Positions 31,451 to 42,038 are shown, counted from the stretch's first letter. The stretch is 64,000 bases of DNA from Draconibacterium halophilum (GCF_010448835.1 NZ_CP048409.1:3571001-3635000), one strand, 5' to 3'. Program-made: numbers and translations. The notes: a model not told the origin generated them from the letters alone.

Positions 31451-33586
31451 ATGCAAAACAAAACCATAGATCTTATTGCCAGCAACCTGGGACTGAACAA
31501 CACTCAGATTTTAAACACGATAAATTTGCTAAATGAAGGAGCTACTGTTCCGTTTATTTCTCGCTACCGAAAAGAACGTACCGGCAGTCTCGACGAAGTG
31601 CAGGTTCTTCAGATAAAAGAACAAAACGATAAATATGCAGAACTTGCCAAACGCAAGGAAACCATTCTGAAAACGATTGAAGAACAGGGTCAGTTAACGC
31701 CCGATCTAAAATCGAGAATTGAAGATTGTTATGACTCGGTTGAACTGGAGGATATTTACCTGCCCTACAAACCGAAGCGTCGCACCAAAGCCACCATCGC
31801 CCGCGAAAAAGGTCTGGAGCCATTGGCCAAGATTATAATGAAACAACTGGAGCGCGATCCGGAATTCAGAGCTAATCAATTTTTAAACGACGAAGTTACT
31901 TCAGTAGAAGATGCACTTTCAGGAGCCCGCGATATAATTGCCGAGTGGGTAAGCGAAAACGAACGTGCCCGAAATATTGTGCGTAAGGGTTTTGATATGG
32001 GTGCCTACATCACATCAAAAATTATTAAGGGAAAAGAAGAAGAGGCCGCCAAATACCGCGATTATTTTGACTGGAGCGAACCGCTAAAAAAATGTCCTTC
32101 GCATCGATTACTGGCTATGCGCCGCGGCGAAAACGAAGGGTTTCTGCGGGTTTCCATTTCACCAAACGAAGAACGCGTACTGGAAAACCTGGAACGTTTT
32201 TTTGTAAAAGGTAACAACGACAGCTCAGAACAGGTGGCACTGGCTGTAAAAGACAGTTTGAAACGCCTCATACAACCGTCGATAGAAACAGAATTTGCCA
32301 AATTATCGAAAGAAAAAGCCGATACCGAAGCGATAAACGTTTTTGCAGAAAACCTGAAACAGTTGTTGCTTGCACCTCCGCTGGGGCAAAAAAGAACGCT
32401 CGCTATCGATCCGGGTTACCGCACGGGTTGTAAAGTTGTATGCCTGGATGAACAGGGCAATTTACTCCACAACGAAAATATTTACCCGCACAAACCGCAA
32501 GAGCAGAAAAAAATGGCGGCAAAAAAAGTGTCGTCAATGGTAGAAATGTACCAGATTGATGCCATTGCCATTGGCAACGGAACGGCCAGCCGCGAAACTG
32601 AAGCTTTTATAAAAAAACTGCACTACAATCGCGAGATCAGAGTTTATGTGGTAAGCGAAGATGGCGCTTCCGTTTATTCCGCCTCATCGGTGGCCCGTCA
32701 GGAATTTCCGCAATACGATGTTACCGTGCGTGGAGCAATTTCTATTGGTCGGCGTTTAATGGACCCACTGGCAGAACTCGTAAAAATCAACCCGAAAAGT
32801 ATTGGCGTTGGGCAGTACCAGCACGATGTTGATCAGAAAAATCTGAAAAACAGTCTCGATTCAGTTGTTGAACTAAGTGTAAACTCCGTTGGTGTTAACC
32901 TTAATACAGCCAGTAAACACCTGCTTACCTATATTTCGGGACTTGGACCACAACTGGCCGAAAACATTACCACTTACCGAAAAGAGAACGGTATGTTCGA
33001 ATCGCGCGACTCTTTAAAAAAAGTTCCGCGGATGGGACCAAAAGCGTTTGAACAGGCAGCGGGATTTTTGCGTATTCCTGATGCTAAGAATCCGTTAGAC
33101 AACTCAGGAGTGCATCCCGAATCCTACAAGATTGTATCGAAAATTGCAAAAGATCTGAGATGCGAAGTGAAAGACCTGATTAGAAATGAAGAACTGATTG
33201 CAAAGGTTGATTTTAAGAATTATGTAACTTCGGAAATTGGCCTCCCTACCCTAACCGACATAAAAAATGAGCTGTTGAAACCAGGCCGCGATCCGCGCAA
33301 ACCCATTAAGATTTTTGAATTTGCCGATGGAATATTTAATATTAAAGACCTCCAAATTGGTATGATCCTTCCGGGAATTGTAAATAACATCACCAAGTTT
33401 GGAGCTTTTGTAGATGTGGGAATTAAAGAGTCGGGACTGATACACGTTTCGGAAATGGCAGATCGTTTTATCTCCGATCCAAACGAAATTGTGAAACTCC
33501 ACGAACACGTAAAAGTGCGGATAAAAGATCTTGATATTGACAGAAAACGCATTCAATTATCACTAAAAGGACTCGAACAGGAATAA
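31451..33586 (+). CDS. tex: Tex family RNA-binding transcription accessory protein
   Basis: A 711-residue multi-domain nucleic-acid-binding protein, conserved in most bacteria. Order: N-terminal helical Tex domain with VPFISRYRKERTGSLDEVQV, the YqgF-like RNase H fold (KRTLAIDPGYRTGCKVV), helix-hairpin-helix repeats (LLTYISGLGPQLAENI and KKVPRMGPKAFEQAAGFLRI), and the C-terminal S1 domain (LPGIVNNITKFGAFVDVGIKESGLIHVS, split by the usual loop). Complete. A lipoprotein dipeptidase gene begins 3 bases after its stop, so the two may share a transcript. Confidence 0.96.
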   Translation: MQNKTIDLIASNLGLNNTQILNTINLLNEGATVPFISRYRKERTGSLDEVQVLQIKEQNDKYAELAKRKETILKTIEEQGQLTPDLKSRIEDCYDSVELEDIYLPYKPKRRTKATIAREKGLEPLAKIIMKQLERDPEFRANQFLNDEVTSVEDALSGARDIIAEWVSENERARNIVRKGFDMGAYITSKIIKGKEEEAAKYRDYFDWSEPLKKCPSHRLLAMRRGENEGFLRVSISPNEERVLENLERFFVKGNNDSSEQVALAVKDSLKRLIQPSIETEFAKLSKEKADTEAINVFAENLKQLLLAPPLGQKRTLAIDPGYRTGCKVVCLDEQGNLLHNENIYPHKPQEQKKMAAKKVSSMVEMYQIDAIAIGNGTASRETEAFIKKLHYNREIRVYVVSEDGASVYSASSVARQEFPQYDVTVRGAISIGRRLMDPLAELVKINPKSIGVGQYQHDVDQKNLKNSLDSVVELSVNSVGVNLNTASKHLLTYISGLGPQLAENITTYRKENGMFESRDSLKKVPRMGPKAFEQAAGFLRIPDAKNPLDNSGVHPESYKIVSKIAKDLRCEVKDLIRNEELIAKVDFKNYVTSEIGLPTLTDIKNELLKPGRDPRKPIKIFEFADGIFNIKDLQIGMILPGIVNNITKFGAFVDVGIKESGLIHVSEMADRFISDPNEIVKLHEHVKVRIKDLDIDRKRIQLSLKGLEQE

Positions 33587-33589
33587 ATT

Positions 33590-34294
33590 ATGCGAATATC
33601 CACTGCACTACTACTTTGTTTTCTTAGTGCACTACTTTTATCCTGCGTGTCAAAAAGCAATACGGGAAATCGAAATCCGTACAATCTGCCGCTTGTAAAT
33701 TCGGTAAAAGAATACAAAAAACAGGTTGATAAAAATGCGGACATGAAACTGGTTGATCTGGAAAATGAGATTAAAAGTGTGGTGCTGGATATCCGTTACG
33801 CCACGAGCAATAATTTTACGAATGAGGTTATTTACCAGTCGCCAAAAGCCTATGCAAGAAAACCTGTTGCCGAAGCGTTAAAACTTGTACAAGATTCACT
33901 GGCGACACTAAATCTTGGATTAAAGATCTACGATGCTTATCGCCCCTACGCTGCAACCATTCGGTTTTATGAGATATACCCAAATAAAGAGTTTGTAGCC
34001 AACCCTAAAAACGGCTCGCGCCATAATCGTGGTTGTGCTGTCGATGTTTCGTTGGTTGATTTAAGCAACTTTGAAGAAATTCCGATGCCAACCGTTTTTG
34101 ATGATTTTTCGGAAAAAGCACACTCGAAATACAAGGATTTACCGGAAGAGATCATAAAAAATCGCGCCATTCTTTTTGGAGTAATGTCACATTTTGGTTT
34201 TACGGTCTATTCTTCCGAATGGTGGCATTTTGACTTTAACGGATGGGAAAGATTTCCACTGATGGATCTTTCGTTCGAAGAGTTAACGAATTAG
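33590..34294 (+). CDS. D-alanyl-D-alanine dipeptidase (VanX/DdpX family), lipoprotein
   Basis: A 234-residue zinc peptidase of family M15D that cuts D-Ala-D-Ala. A lipoprotein signal ends at LLLSC. Zinc-binding and catalytic residues: the SxHxxGxAxD pattern as SRHNRGCAVDVSL and the C-terminal EWWHFDF. Secreted VanX relatives recycle peptidoglycan dipeptides; this one has no vanA/vanH neighbours, so vancomycin resistance is not suggested. Three bases separate it from tex. Confidence 0.92.
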   Translation: MRISTALLLCFLSALLLSCVSKSNTGNRNPYNLPLVNSVKEYKKQVDKNADMKLVDLENEIKSVVLDIRYATSNNFTNEVIYQSPKAYARKPVAEALKLVQDSLATLNLGLKIYDAYRPYAATIRFYEIYPNKEFVANPKNGSRHNRGCAVDVSLVDLSNFEEIPMPTVFDDFSEKAHSKYKDLPEEIIKNRAILFGVMSHFGFTVYSSEWWHFDFNGWERFPLMDLSFEELTN

Positions 34295-34297
34295 TAT

Positions 34298-34525
34298 TTA
34301 CTGCGGATTTCCATTATTCAAATCTTCCGGCCCAATTGGTTTTTCCGGCGTTACCATCCAAAAAATAATGTACACCAGCAAGCCCGGAAAACCGGCAGAA
34401 AAAAGCGATAACAAAACATAGATCACCCGCACCAACACCACATCTAATGAGAAATATTCGGCAAATCCTGCCAAAACACCTCCCAACACTTTGTTGTGCG
34501 AACGATATAAACGATTAGCTGCCAT
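34298..34525 (-). CDS. PspC domain protein
   Basis: A 75-residue membrane protein. The PspC pattern is clear: RLYRSHNKVLGGVLAGFAEYFSLD, then a transmembrane segment (VLVRVIYVLLSLFSAGFPGLLVYIIFWMV) broken here for brevity, and a short polar tail. PspC domains take part in envelope stress responses; stand-alone short versions are common in Bacteroidota and their role is not fixed. Convergent with the dipeptidase gene, 3 bases apart. Confidence 0.88.
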   Translation of the reverse strand: MAANRLYRSHNKVLGGVLAGFAEYFSLDVVLVRVIYVLLSLFSAGFPGLLVYIIFWMVTPEKPIGPEDLNNGNPQ

Positions 34526-34589
34526 AGCAATTCTGTTGTTTATTTTTTAGTATTTACCAAAGACGGCTTTTGTCAAAAGAATATAATAC

Positions 34590-34841
34590 TTATTCCTCGT
34601 CGTCTTCAGCTAACAATTCTTCGTTTTCAAATTCCTTTTCCAGAAATTCTTCGGCAGCCTCAACCAATTCCGAGATAAACTTTTCATCACCAGGTTCTCC
34701 GTCAATCCAGTGTATTTCCTGGTTGTTCCAGAAATCATCAATGTCGGCCTCAACAATAAAGCGCGGCGTTTCGGTATGAACCACAAAAATAGTATCCGGA
34801 GTTTCCTGCGAATTGTCGGCTAATAAAAACTTTGGTAGCAT
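34590..34841 (-). CDS. Acidic hypothetical protein (83 aa)
   Basis: A small cytoplasmic protein with an orderly beginning (MLPKFLLADNSQETPDTIFVVHTETPRF) and a strongly acidic C-terminal half ending in ELLAEDDEE. Content of Asp and Glu is very high, and there is no cysteine. I believe short acidic proteins of this kind are conserved in Bacteroidota, but no function is known to me. It precedes the pspC-like gene on the same strand, 64 bases apart. Confidence 0.7.
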   Translation of the reverse strand: MLPKFLLADNSQETPDTIFVVHTETPRFIVEADIDDFWNNQEIHWIDGEPGDEKFISELVEAAEEFLEKEFENEELLAEDDEE

Positions 34842-35177
34842 GATTAATTATTTTTTAAGTTGCTAATGCGAAATTACGACAAAAACCAATCGGTTTCGAA
34901 ATATCATAAAAAGAAATTGAAAAAGTAATAAACAATATATAATTTGGGACAAACCGTCGGACATGTGATCACCAAAGATGACTTTTCTCAAGATTTAATA
35001 ACATTTTAAAAATAAAAACCTTCATTTTTTAACATATTGAACAGGATTGCTATTTTTAGCTCAATTTTTGAAACGAGTATGCGCGAATGCCGCCCATTCG
35101 GAGTGAAGTATTCTGTCATGCAAGTTCATAAGATACCTTATGAAGAATGAATTCAACGAATAAAAAAACTGCATATA
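34842..35177. other. Intergenic region, leader of the AGCS gene
   Basis: No gene. A+T-rich, with a TATTTTTA box at about 35051 that is close to the -7 consensus and a small hairpin (CGAATG...CATTCG, about 35085-35100) in what would be the leader of the symporter gene. Nothing else supported. Confidence 0.4.
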
Positions 35178-36908
35178 ATGAACAAACTCAATGAAATTCT
35201 TTCCACCATCGACGGTCATATTGGAGGCTCGGAATGGTTTGTATTTTTATTACTCGGAACAGGTATCTTTTTTACCATTTATCTAAAATTTCCACAATTC
35301 CGCTACCTGAAACATTCGTTGCGAATTGTAAGCGGAAAATTTGATAAAGAAGATGACGAGGGAGATACTTCGCACTTTCAGGCATTAACAACAGCTTTGT
35401 CGGGAACTGTAGGAACAGGAAATATTGCCGGTGTGGCTTTGGCTATTCACCTGGGCGGACCAGCGGCACTTTTCTGGATGCTGGTGACAGCCGCCCTGGG
35501 TATGACCACCAAATTTGTAGAGGTTACCCTTTCGCACAAATACCGGGATAAAGCTACCGACGGATCGATTGCCGGTGGACCGATGTATTTCATGAAGAAA
35601 CGTTTGAACATTCCGTTAAAAAACAATAAAGTTTTAAAAACCGGTACTTTCCTCGGTGGGCTCTTTGCTGTTGCAACAATCCTTTCATCGTTTGGTACCG
35701 GAAACCTGCCACAGATTAACAGTATTTCCAACTCGCTGTTCGAAACCTTTGGGATTAACCACATGGTAAGTGGTGGTGTTTTAGCCGTATTGCTAGGATT
35801 GGTAATTGTTGGTGGTATTAAACGTATTGCCAACGTAACATCGCGACTGGTTCCGTTAATGGCCATCATTTATTTTATTGGAGCGATTGCCGTTATTACT
35901 TACAATTACGAAAATATTATTCCTTCTATTGCTGCTATTTTCGGTGATGTATTCAGTGGTTCAGCAGCTGTTGGTGGTTTTCTCGGAGGAAGTATCGCTT
36001 TTGCCTTTAACCGTGGTGTAAACCGAGGATTATTCTCGAATGAAGCGGGTCAGGGATCGGCGCCAATTGCCCACGCTGCAGCACGGGCACACGAACCGGT
36101 ATCAGAAGGGTTGGTTGCTTTATTGGAGCCATTTATCGATACCATTATCATTTGTACATTAACCGGATTGGTGCTGTTATCATCGGGGGTTTGGACGGAG
36201 AAACACGAAAATCTGTTTCAGGAAACCGACATTGTGGTGCTTAACGAAACATATTCTGAAACTACTGAGAACGATATAGATCAGTTGCACAACTACTTGG
36301 TTGGAAAAGCCGATTTGCCAATGTTCAACGATAATCTGCAAGTACAAAACGGAGAAATTATCAATCAGCCAACCATTTTACATGCTCGTTCGGTAGCTGA
36401 AAACATCAAAGTTTCTGTTGATGATCAACTGTACTCGGGCGAGATAAAAATAACTGATGGGAAAATTGACAGAAGCCCTGACAGCCCAAATCCAAAAAGT
36501 TTGGCGCTTGAAGGAAAATCACTGATGCACAGTGCGCCGCTAACCACCATTGCTTTTACACGAAGTTGGTTTGGCGATTATGGGAAATACATCGTTTCCA
36601 TCGGACTGTTGATGTTTGCTTTTTCAACCGCCATCAGCTGGTCGTATTACGGTGGTCGGGCCGTTACCTATTTGTTTGGCATAAAAGGCATTGTTTGGTA
36701 CCGACTGATTTATGTGATAGGATTCTTCTTCGCATCCTTTACCGATACTACAATTGTTTGGACATTGTCAGGTATTACTATTGCACTGATGACTATTCCG
36801 AACTTAATCGGTCTGCTTTTCCTTTCAAAAGAAATGAAGAGCGAAGTGAAACTATTCTGGGTAGAATATGGCAAACGATTCCCGGACGAGAAAGTTCCAA
36901 AAGGATAA
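35178..36908 (+). CDS. Amino acid carrier protein, AGCS family (Na+/alanine symporter)
   Basis: A 576-residue secondary transporter with about ten or more transmembrane helices. Signature segments: GGSEWFVFLLLGTGIFFTI, LSGTVGTGNIAGVALAI, GGPMYFMKKRL and NRGVNRGLFSNEAGQGSAPIAHAAA. It probably imports alanine, glycine or a related amino acid with sodium. A hydrophilic insert of about 115 residues (roughly 340-455), rich in Asp/Glu/Asn, separates the helices VALLEPFIDTIIICTLTGLVLL and APLTTIAFTRSWFG; typical members lack it. Followed by a strong terminator. Confidence 0.93.
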   Translation: MNKLNEILSTIDGHIGGSEWFVFLLLGTGIFFTIYLKFPQFRYLKHSLRIVSGKFDKEDDEGDTSHFQALTTALSGTVGTGNIAGVALAIHLGGPAALFWMLVTAALGMTTKFVEVTLSHKYRDKATDGSIAGGPMYFMKKRLNIPLKNNKVLKTGTFLGGLFAVATILSSFGTGNLPQINSISNSLFETFGINHMVSGGVLAVLLGLVIVGGIKRIANVTSRLVPLMAIIYFIGAIAVITYNYENIIPSIAAIFGDVFSGSAAVGGFLGGSIAFAFNRGVNRGLFSNEAGQGSAPIAHAAARAHEPVSEGLVALLEPFIDTIIICTLTGLVLLSSGVWTEKHENLFQETDIVVLNETYSETTENDIDQLHNYLVGKADLPMFNDNLQVQNGEIINQPTILHARSVAENIKVSVDDQLYSGEIKITDGKIDRSPDSPNPKSLALEGKSLMHSAPLTTIAFTRSWFGDYGKYIVSIGLLMFAFSTAISWSYYGGRAVTYLFGIKGIVWYRLIYVIGFFFASFTDTTIVWTLSGITIALMTIPNLIGLLFLSKEMKSEVKLFWVEYGKRFPDEKVPKG

Positions 36909-36936
36909 TCCAACAATTCATTAGTTTTCAATAGAT

Positions 36937-36974
36937 AAAAGGATGTCATTTTTTGAAAAAATGACATCCTTTTT
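36937..36974 (+). terminator. Strong terminator after the AGCS gene
   Basis: AAAAGGATGTCATTTTTT and its complement form a perfect long stem with a GAAA-type loop, then T residues. Also suited to stop the convergent U32 gene from the other side. Confidence 0.9.
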
Positions 36975-36997
36975 ATTTAAACCCACTTTCTATTTCA

Positions 36998-39226
36998 TTA
37001 AATTCCTTTTAAATACTGTTTATTATTTGTGTAATGAATAAGATCTTTGAGTTTCGTTTTTGCTTCGGGATTTTCTTTTATAGGCTCTTCGAAAAGTGCA
37101 ATTAACTTACTTTTGCTGACTTCCGTTTCAGTGCGGGTTTTGATGTCACTTAAATCAATTAAAAACCCGGAAAAGAAATTTGGAATATCCCTTACAATCT
37201 GGGTGTTCAAAAAATTGGTTTCGTTATAAACACGATGTAAATTTCCTGCCGACTTCTCAATAAAAAAAGCAGCATCTTTGAGATTTTTAATCGATGCTGA
37301 TTTTTCGCAATGCTGAATACAGGACTTGTCCAGCATATTTTTTGCACATCCGGTAACCTGCTGAAATAAGCATTGCCGGCTCGTCATCAATACAACAGGA
37401 TGATAAATACTATAAAAAAGATCAAAATCGTCAGGTTTTTTAATGCTTCGAATTTGAGTTCTACTCAATTCATTCGATATAAATGCGCCGGCACAATTAA
37501 AGTTTTCTTTTAAACTCAGCAAGCTAAACGAATTTACGGTATTCAAAAACGGACCTGCTATCCACCTAATTCCACTTTTGTAAGCCGCATAAGCAATTCC
37601 GGTATTATTGGTTACAATAAATTCAGAAGGTATGGTTTCAAGAAATTCTACTGCAGCATCATAATCGTCACCTATTAAAACCTCTGGAAACCACGGAATT
37701 AATTTCTCATTTTCCCGGAATAAATCCACCAATTCGTTGAAGCTGTTTTTAACTCCATTCGGAAGCTGGAAATAGAAAACAGCATTCGACTGTTCGCAGA
37801 GCGCCACATCTTCTTTCGAAGAAATCAGCACCGAAAGCGTAGGCTCTTTTTCAATTTTCTCTTGTTTTTTAAACACCGGAACGGCAACCGGGGCATACAT
37901 TTCTTTCGAATCGTTTAAGGTAACCAGCAACTTCTTTTTTAAAGCGGTAAGTTCTTTAAACGGAATATACATATCGCCACTAATTCCGTCTATATTCAAA
38001 TGCTCAATGAAATATTCTGTTTCGTTTATGGCTTTTAACCTTTTTAAAACCATCTTTTCAGTCAATGCCTCAACTCCATTTTCGGCCAGATTAACTTCTG
38101 ATGAAACAGCAAACAACGCGTCGGGCTTTTCTACCTCAATTCTTAATAGCTCTCCCGCTTTTCCCGAAACTGTAATCTTTAAAGGTATTTTTCCAATACT
38201 AAGTTGGTCAATCTCCTGCTTAATCTTTGCTCTGGTATCTGCCTTCTCGTCGTACAATTTTAGTTTATCCGAAAAAGAATAATCGTTTACCTCCTCCAGT
38301 CGCTTACTGCTGTAGCTCATCGGATCATCAATAAACATATCCTTGCCAATTTTCCCTTTCAAATAACCATTCGAAAAATCGCGGTTAAACACCCTGTACA
38401 ACTCACTGTCATCATCGAGCAGAAGACCATTTTCAAGGAAAGACTGAATTTGTTTTCGCCAGGAATCCACAATGGTGTACACATATTCAAACCCCTTTAT
38501 CCGACCCTCAATTTTTAACGATGCAACTCCTGCATCATGCAACTCTTTCAGGTTAAAGTAGGCTGAATTATCTTTTAAATTAAGTGGGAAATTATTACCG
38601 TTTGCGGTAGTTAAATACTTATCTCTGCACGGTTGACTGCACTGACCGCGGTTTCCCGATTTCCCTCCCTGCACCGAACTCATGTAACAAATTCCCGAAA
38701 AAGAAATACAGTATGAACCATGCACAAACACTTCGGTTAAGACATTGTTTTCGGCACCAACTGCAGCCAATTCTTTTATTTCGCTAATAGCTAACTCGCG
38801 CGACAAATTAACTCTCGTTGCACCTAGTTTTTGTAAAAAAAGTACCTGCCCTTTATTGTGTGTGGTTAGCTGGGTTGAGGCATGAATCTTCAGGCTTTTA
38901 AACGATTTATTGATAAGATCAAACATCCCCAAATCCTGAATGATTACACCGTCCACGCCGGTATTAATCAGTTTATTCAACAAACTTACAAAGGCAGCAA
39001 TTTCGCTTTCAACAATAATTATATTTAGCGTTAGAAAAACTTCACAATTATGTTTGTGCGCCAGTCTTATAATACCCTGCAAATTTTCGAAGCTAATGTT
39101 CTCCGACCGGTTTCTTGCATTAAATTTCTCCAGTCCGCAGTACACGGCGTCGGCGCCTGCAATAATGGCCGCTTTAACCGAATCCACATCTCCTCCAGGT
39201 GCCAGTAACTCTATTTTTCGTCTCAC
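36998..39226 (-). CDS. U32 family peptidase, RlhA-like
   Basis: A 742-residue protein of the U32 'peptidase' family. The N-terminal TIM-barrel part shows ELLAPGGDVDSVKAAI, GADAVYCGLEKFNAR and the cluster-binding cysteines in YCISFSGICYMSS and GNRGQCSQPCRDKY, with the C-terminal DUF3656-like half following. In Escherichia coli the homologue RlhA hydroxylates 23S rRNA C2501, using these cysteines for an iron-sulfur cluster; that role is more likely than proteolysis. Longer than RlhA because of an extra C-terminal part with more cysteines (SRQCLFQQVTGCAKNML, SCIQHCEKSA). Confidence 0.9.
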   Translation of the reverse strand: MRRKIELLAPGGDVDSVKAAIIAGADAVYCGLEKFNARNRSENISFENLQGIIRLAHKHNCEVFLTLNIIIVESEIAAFVSLLNKLINTGVDGVIIQDLGMFDLINKSFKSLKIHASTQLTTHNKGQVLFLQKLGATRVNLSRELAISEIKELAAVGAENNVLTEVFVHGSYCISFSGICYMSSVQGGKSGNRGQCSQPCRDKYLTTANGNNFPLNLKDNSAYFNLKELHDAGVASLKIEGRIKGFEYVYTIVDSWRKQIQSFLENGLLLDDDSELYRVFNRDFSNGYLKGKIGKDMFIDDPMSYSSKRLEEVNDYSFSDKLKLYDEKADTRAKIKQEIDQLSIGKIPLKITVSGKAGELLRIEVEKPDALFAVSSEVNLAENGVEALTEKMVLKRLKAINETEYFIEHLNIDGISGDMYIPFKELTALKKKLLVTLNDSKEMYAPVAVPVFKKQEKIEKEPTLSVLISSKEDVALCEQSNAVFYFQLPNGVKNSFNELVDLFRENEKLIPWFPEVLIGDDYDAAVEFLETIPSEFIVTNNTGIAYAAYKSGIRWIAGPFLNTVNSFSLLSLKENFNCAGAFISNELSRTQIRSIKKPDDFDLFYSIYHPVVLMTSRQCLFQQVTGCAKNMLDKSCIQHCEKSASIKNLKDAAFFIEKSAGNLHRVYNETNFLNTQIVRDIPNFFSGFLIDLSDIKTRTETEVSKSKLIALFEEPIKENPEAKTKLKDLIHYTNNKQYLKGI

Positions 39227-39546
39227 GGTTTAATAATAGTACTAATTTGTGGCTTCACCAACCCCACCCATCTGTAAGCAGCTTTTCTTATTCTGGCAAA
39301 GGCAAAATTCGCAGTTTGCCGGAAATGACTATAGCGCGAATGGGAGCTTACAGCTTTTCTGAAAAGGGAACTATTAAACGCCCGGATCAAACTGCACTAT
39401 TGCTTATTGGGTCGACCCATTGGTGCTTTATTAGCAGAAATCGATTGAACGTTCACACCATTTTAATTGTGGCTAAAAAGCTCGTATATTTAGGTTTGCA
39501 GCTTGTAGCATTAAACACTATTTTTGCAGTCGATTAAGAAAAGGCT
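39227..39546. other. Divergent intergenic region between the U32 gene and mutS2
   Basis: No credible gene. An open frame spans most of it but overlaps the start of the U32 gene and has no protein-like order. The region holds the mutS2 promoter (next entry). An alternative TTG-N21-TAGGTTTG promoter (39467-39498) lies just upstream of that. Confidence 0.45.
39495..39526 (+). promoter_or_regulatory. mutS2 promoter
   Basis: TTTG (39495-39498), a 20-base spacer and TATTTTTG (39519-39526) match the Bacteroidetes consensus; start codon at 39547. Confidence 0.65.
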
Positions 39547-42038
39547 ATGCAAAACATTTATCCAAATAATTTCGAAGCAAAAATTGGTTTCGACCGCATT
39601 CGTGAAATGCTTACCAACAAGTGCATCAGCACGATGGGAGAAGAGTGGGTGCAAGAAATGCATTTTCAAACTTCGTATGGCACCATTTTGCAACAACTGA
39701 ATGAGGTGGATGAATTTTGCAGAATCATTCGTGAGTTCGACAGTTTCCCGGCCACCCACTTTTACGACCTGCGCGAAGCTTTGCAAAAAATCCGATTGGA
39801 AGGTCGTTTCCTCGAACCGGAAGAATTGTTTGATTTGAAACGTTCACTGGAATCGGTGCGGGCAATTGTTAATTTCTTTTCGAAACAGGAAGAAGAAGTT
39901 TTTCCAATACTGAAACAGAAAACATCGCGGGTACAGGTATTTCCATACATATACGACCGTATTGATGTCATCATCAATAAATTTGGGAAGATACGAGACA
40001 ACGCATCGCCGGAGCTGGCACAAACGCGCCGCAGTATTTTAAACATGCAGTCGAGCATGTCGAAACGTTTGCATGCCATTTTAAAACAAGCACAAAAAGA
40101 TGGCTGGGTAGACGAAGATGTTGCCGTTTCAATTCGCGACGGGCGCGCTGTAATTCCGGTTGCTGCAGCCAACAAACGCAAGCTAAAGGGTATTGTTTAC
40201 GATGAGTCGGCCACCGGAAAAACATCGTATGTAGAGCCTAACGAGATTGTGGAAATGAACAACGAAATCCGCGAACTGGAATATGCAGAACGCCGCGAGA
40301 TCATGAAGATTCTCACCAATTTTGCCAACGATATCCGTCCTTATCTCGAAGAACTGACCTACTCATACGACTTCCTTGGAGAGATGGATTTTATTCGTGC
40401 TAAAGCTTTGCTGGCCGTTGAATTCGATGCCATCAGACCGGAAATAAAAGAGGAGCCAGTAATTGAATGGTATCACGCCATTCATCCGCTGCTTTTAAAA
40501 ACATTAAAAAAAGAAAACCGGAAAATTGTTCCGCTCGATATAAAACTCACCGACGAAAAACACATACTGTTGATTTCGGGTCCAAATGCCGGTGGTAAAT
40601 CGGTTTGTTTGAAAACAACCGGATTGCTGCAATACATGCTGCAATGTGGCTTGCTTATTCCGGTAAATGAAGCCAGCCGTACAGGCGTTTTCGAACAGCT
40701 TTTTATCGATATCGGCGATGAGCAGTCGATGGAAAACGACCTGAGTACTTACAGTTCGCACCTGATGAACATGAAACATTTTGTGCGTAATTGTAATGAG
40801 AAGACACTAATTCTAATTGATGAGTTTGGTACAGGAACGGAGCCGATGTTGGGGGTGCCATTGCAGAATCTATTCTGGATAAATTGACTCAGATTCGCAC
40901 CTTTGGCGTAATCACCACCCACTATACCAACTTGAAACACTTTGCATCGTCGGCCGATGGAATAATTAACGGCGCCATGCTTTACGATTCTCAACACATG
41001 AACCCGCTGTTTAAGCTGGATATTGGCAAACCGGGTAGTTCGTTTGCTTTTGAGATTGCACGTAAGATTGGATTGCCGGAAGATATTTTGGAACAGGCTA
41101 CCGAAAAAGTAGGAAAAGACCATATTGATTTCGATCGCAACCTGCGTAAAATTAACCGTGATAAACGCTACTGGGAAACCAAGCGAATGAAAATCCGCAA
41201 AGTGGAAAAGATTATTGACGACACGGCAGAAACTTACGAGTCGGAATTACAGGAAATTCAGAAACAGCGTAAAGAGATTCTGAAAAAAGCCAAAGAAGAA
41301 GCTGATACTTTGCTTAAAGGTGTAAATAAACGGATTGAAAACACCATTCAGGAAATTAAACAGGCCCAGGCAGATAAGGAAAAAACAAAAGAAGCACGGG
41401 CAAAATTGGGTGATCTGAAAAAAGATGTCGACCGGAAAACAACGGGCAACAATACACAGATCTCCAAAAAGATGGAGAAATTACGTCGGCGTGAAGACAA
41501 CCGAAATAAACACCGCCCCGATGAAGCGAAAAAACCGGTTACCAAAGAAAAGCTGAAACAAAGTATTGAAATGCGCCCCGGCGATAAAGTGCGTTTAAAA
41601 GGACAGGATACTGTTGGCGACCTTATTGAAATTAATGCGAAAAATGCAGTGGTTGCCTTTGGCCAGTTGATGACCACAATGCCAAGCAAAAACCTGGAGC
41701 GAATTAGCAACAACGAGGCTAAAAAGCTGGATAAAAACCGTGGCGGACGTGCGTCGGTTCTCTCGGAAGGTTTCTCTGAACGTCGATTGAGCTTTAAACC
41801 TGAAATCGATATTCGTGGACAAAGAGCTGATGAAGCCATCTCGAAAATCACAGCGTTTATTGATGAAGCAATAATGTTTGAATCGGGTCAACTTCGAATT
41901 CTCCATGGAAAAGGAAATGGAATTCTGCGACAAATTATTCGCGAATACCTGCGCTCGGAACCCATGGTGCGCAGCTACAAAGATGAACATGTAGATTTTG
42001 GCGGTTCCGGAATTACAGTGGTTAATTTAGCCTTGTAA
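39547..42038 (+). pseudogene. mutS2: MutS2 (endonuclease, ribosome rescue or recombination control), frameshifted
   Basis: One MutS2 gene is split into two frames. The first part (446 codons) carries the core, clamp and Walker A (SGPNAGGKSVCLKTTG) and ends wrongly after IDEFGTGTEPMLG. The second part resumes in another frame at ATHY-like FGVITTHYTNLKHFAS and carries the D-loop end, coiled-coil, KOW-like and Smr domains (DIRGQRADEAIS...LHGKGNGILRQIIR). The break is at 40851-40855, where GGGGG replaces the six Gs needed to read GGAIAESILD. With one G restored the protein is about 830 residues, normal for the family. Either a real mutation or a homopolymer error in the assembly; selection on both halves looks intact, so error is likely. 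Confidence 0.93.

Noticed and set aside
33590..34294. VanX-like gene as part of a vancomycin-resistance operon
   Set aside because: No vanH, vanA or vanRS neighbours; a lipoprotein dipeptidase next to tex fits peptidoglycan recycling better.
39199..39537. 112-codon frame before mutS2
   Set aside because: Overlaps the start of the U32 gene and the mutS2 promoters; no protein-like pattern.
41348..41851. 167-codon minus-strand frame inside mutS2
   Set aside because: Shadow of the lysine-rich coiled-coil region of mutS2.
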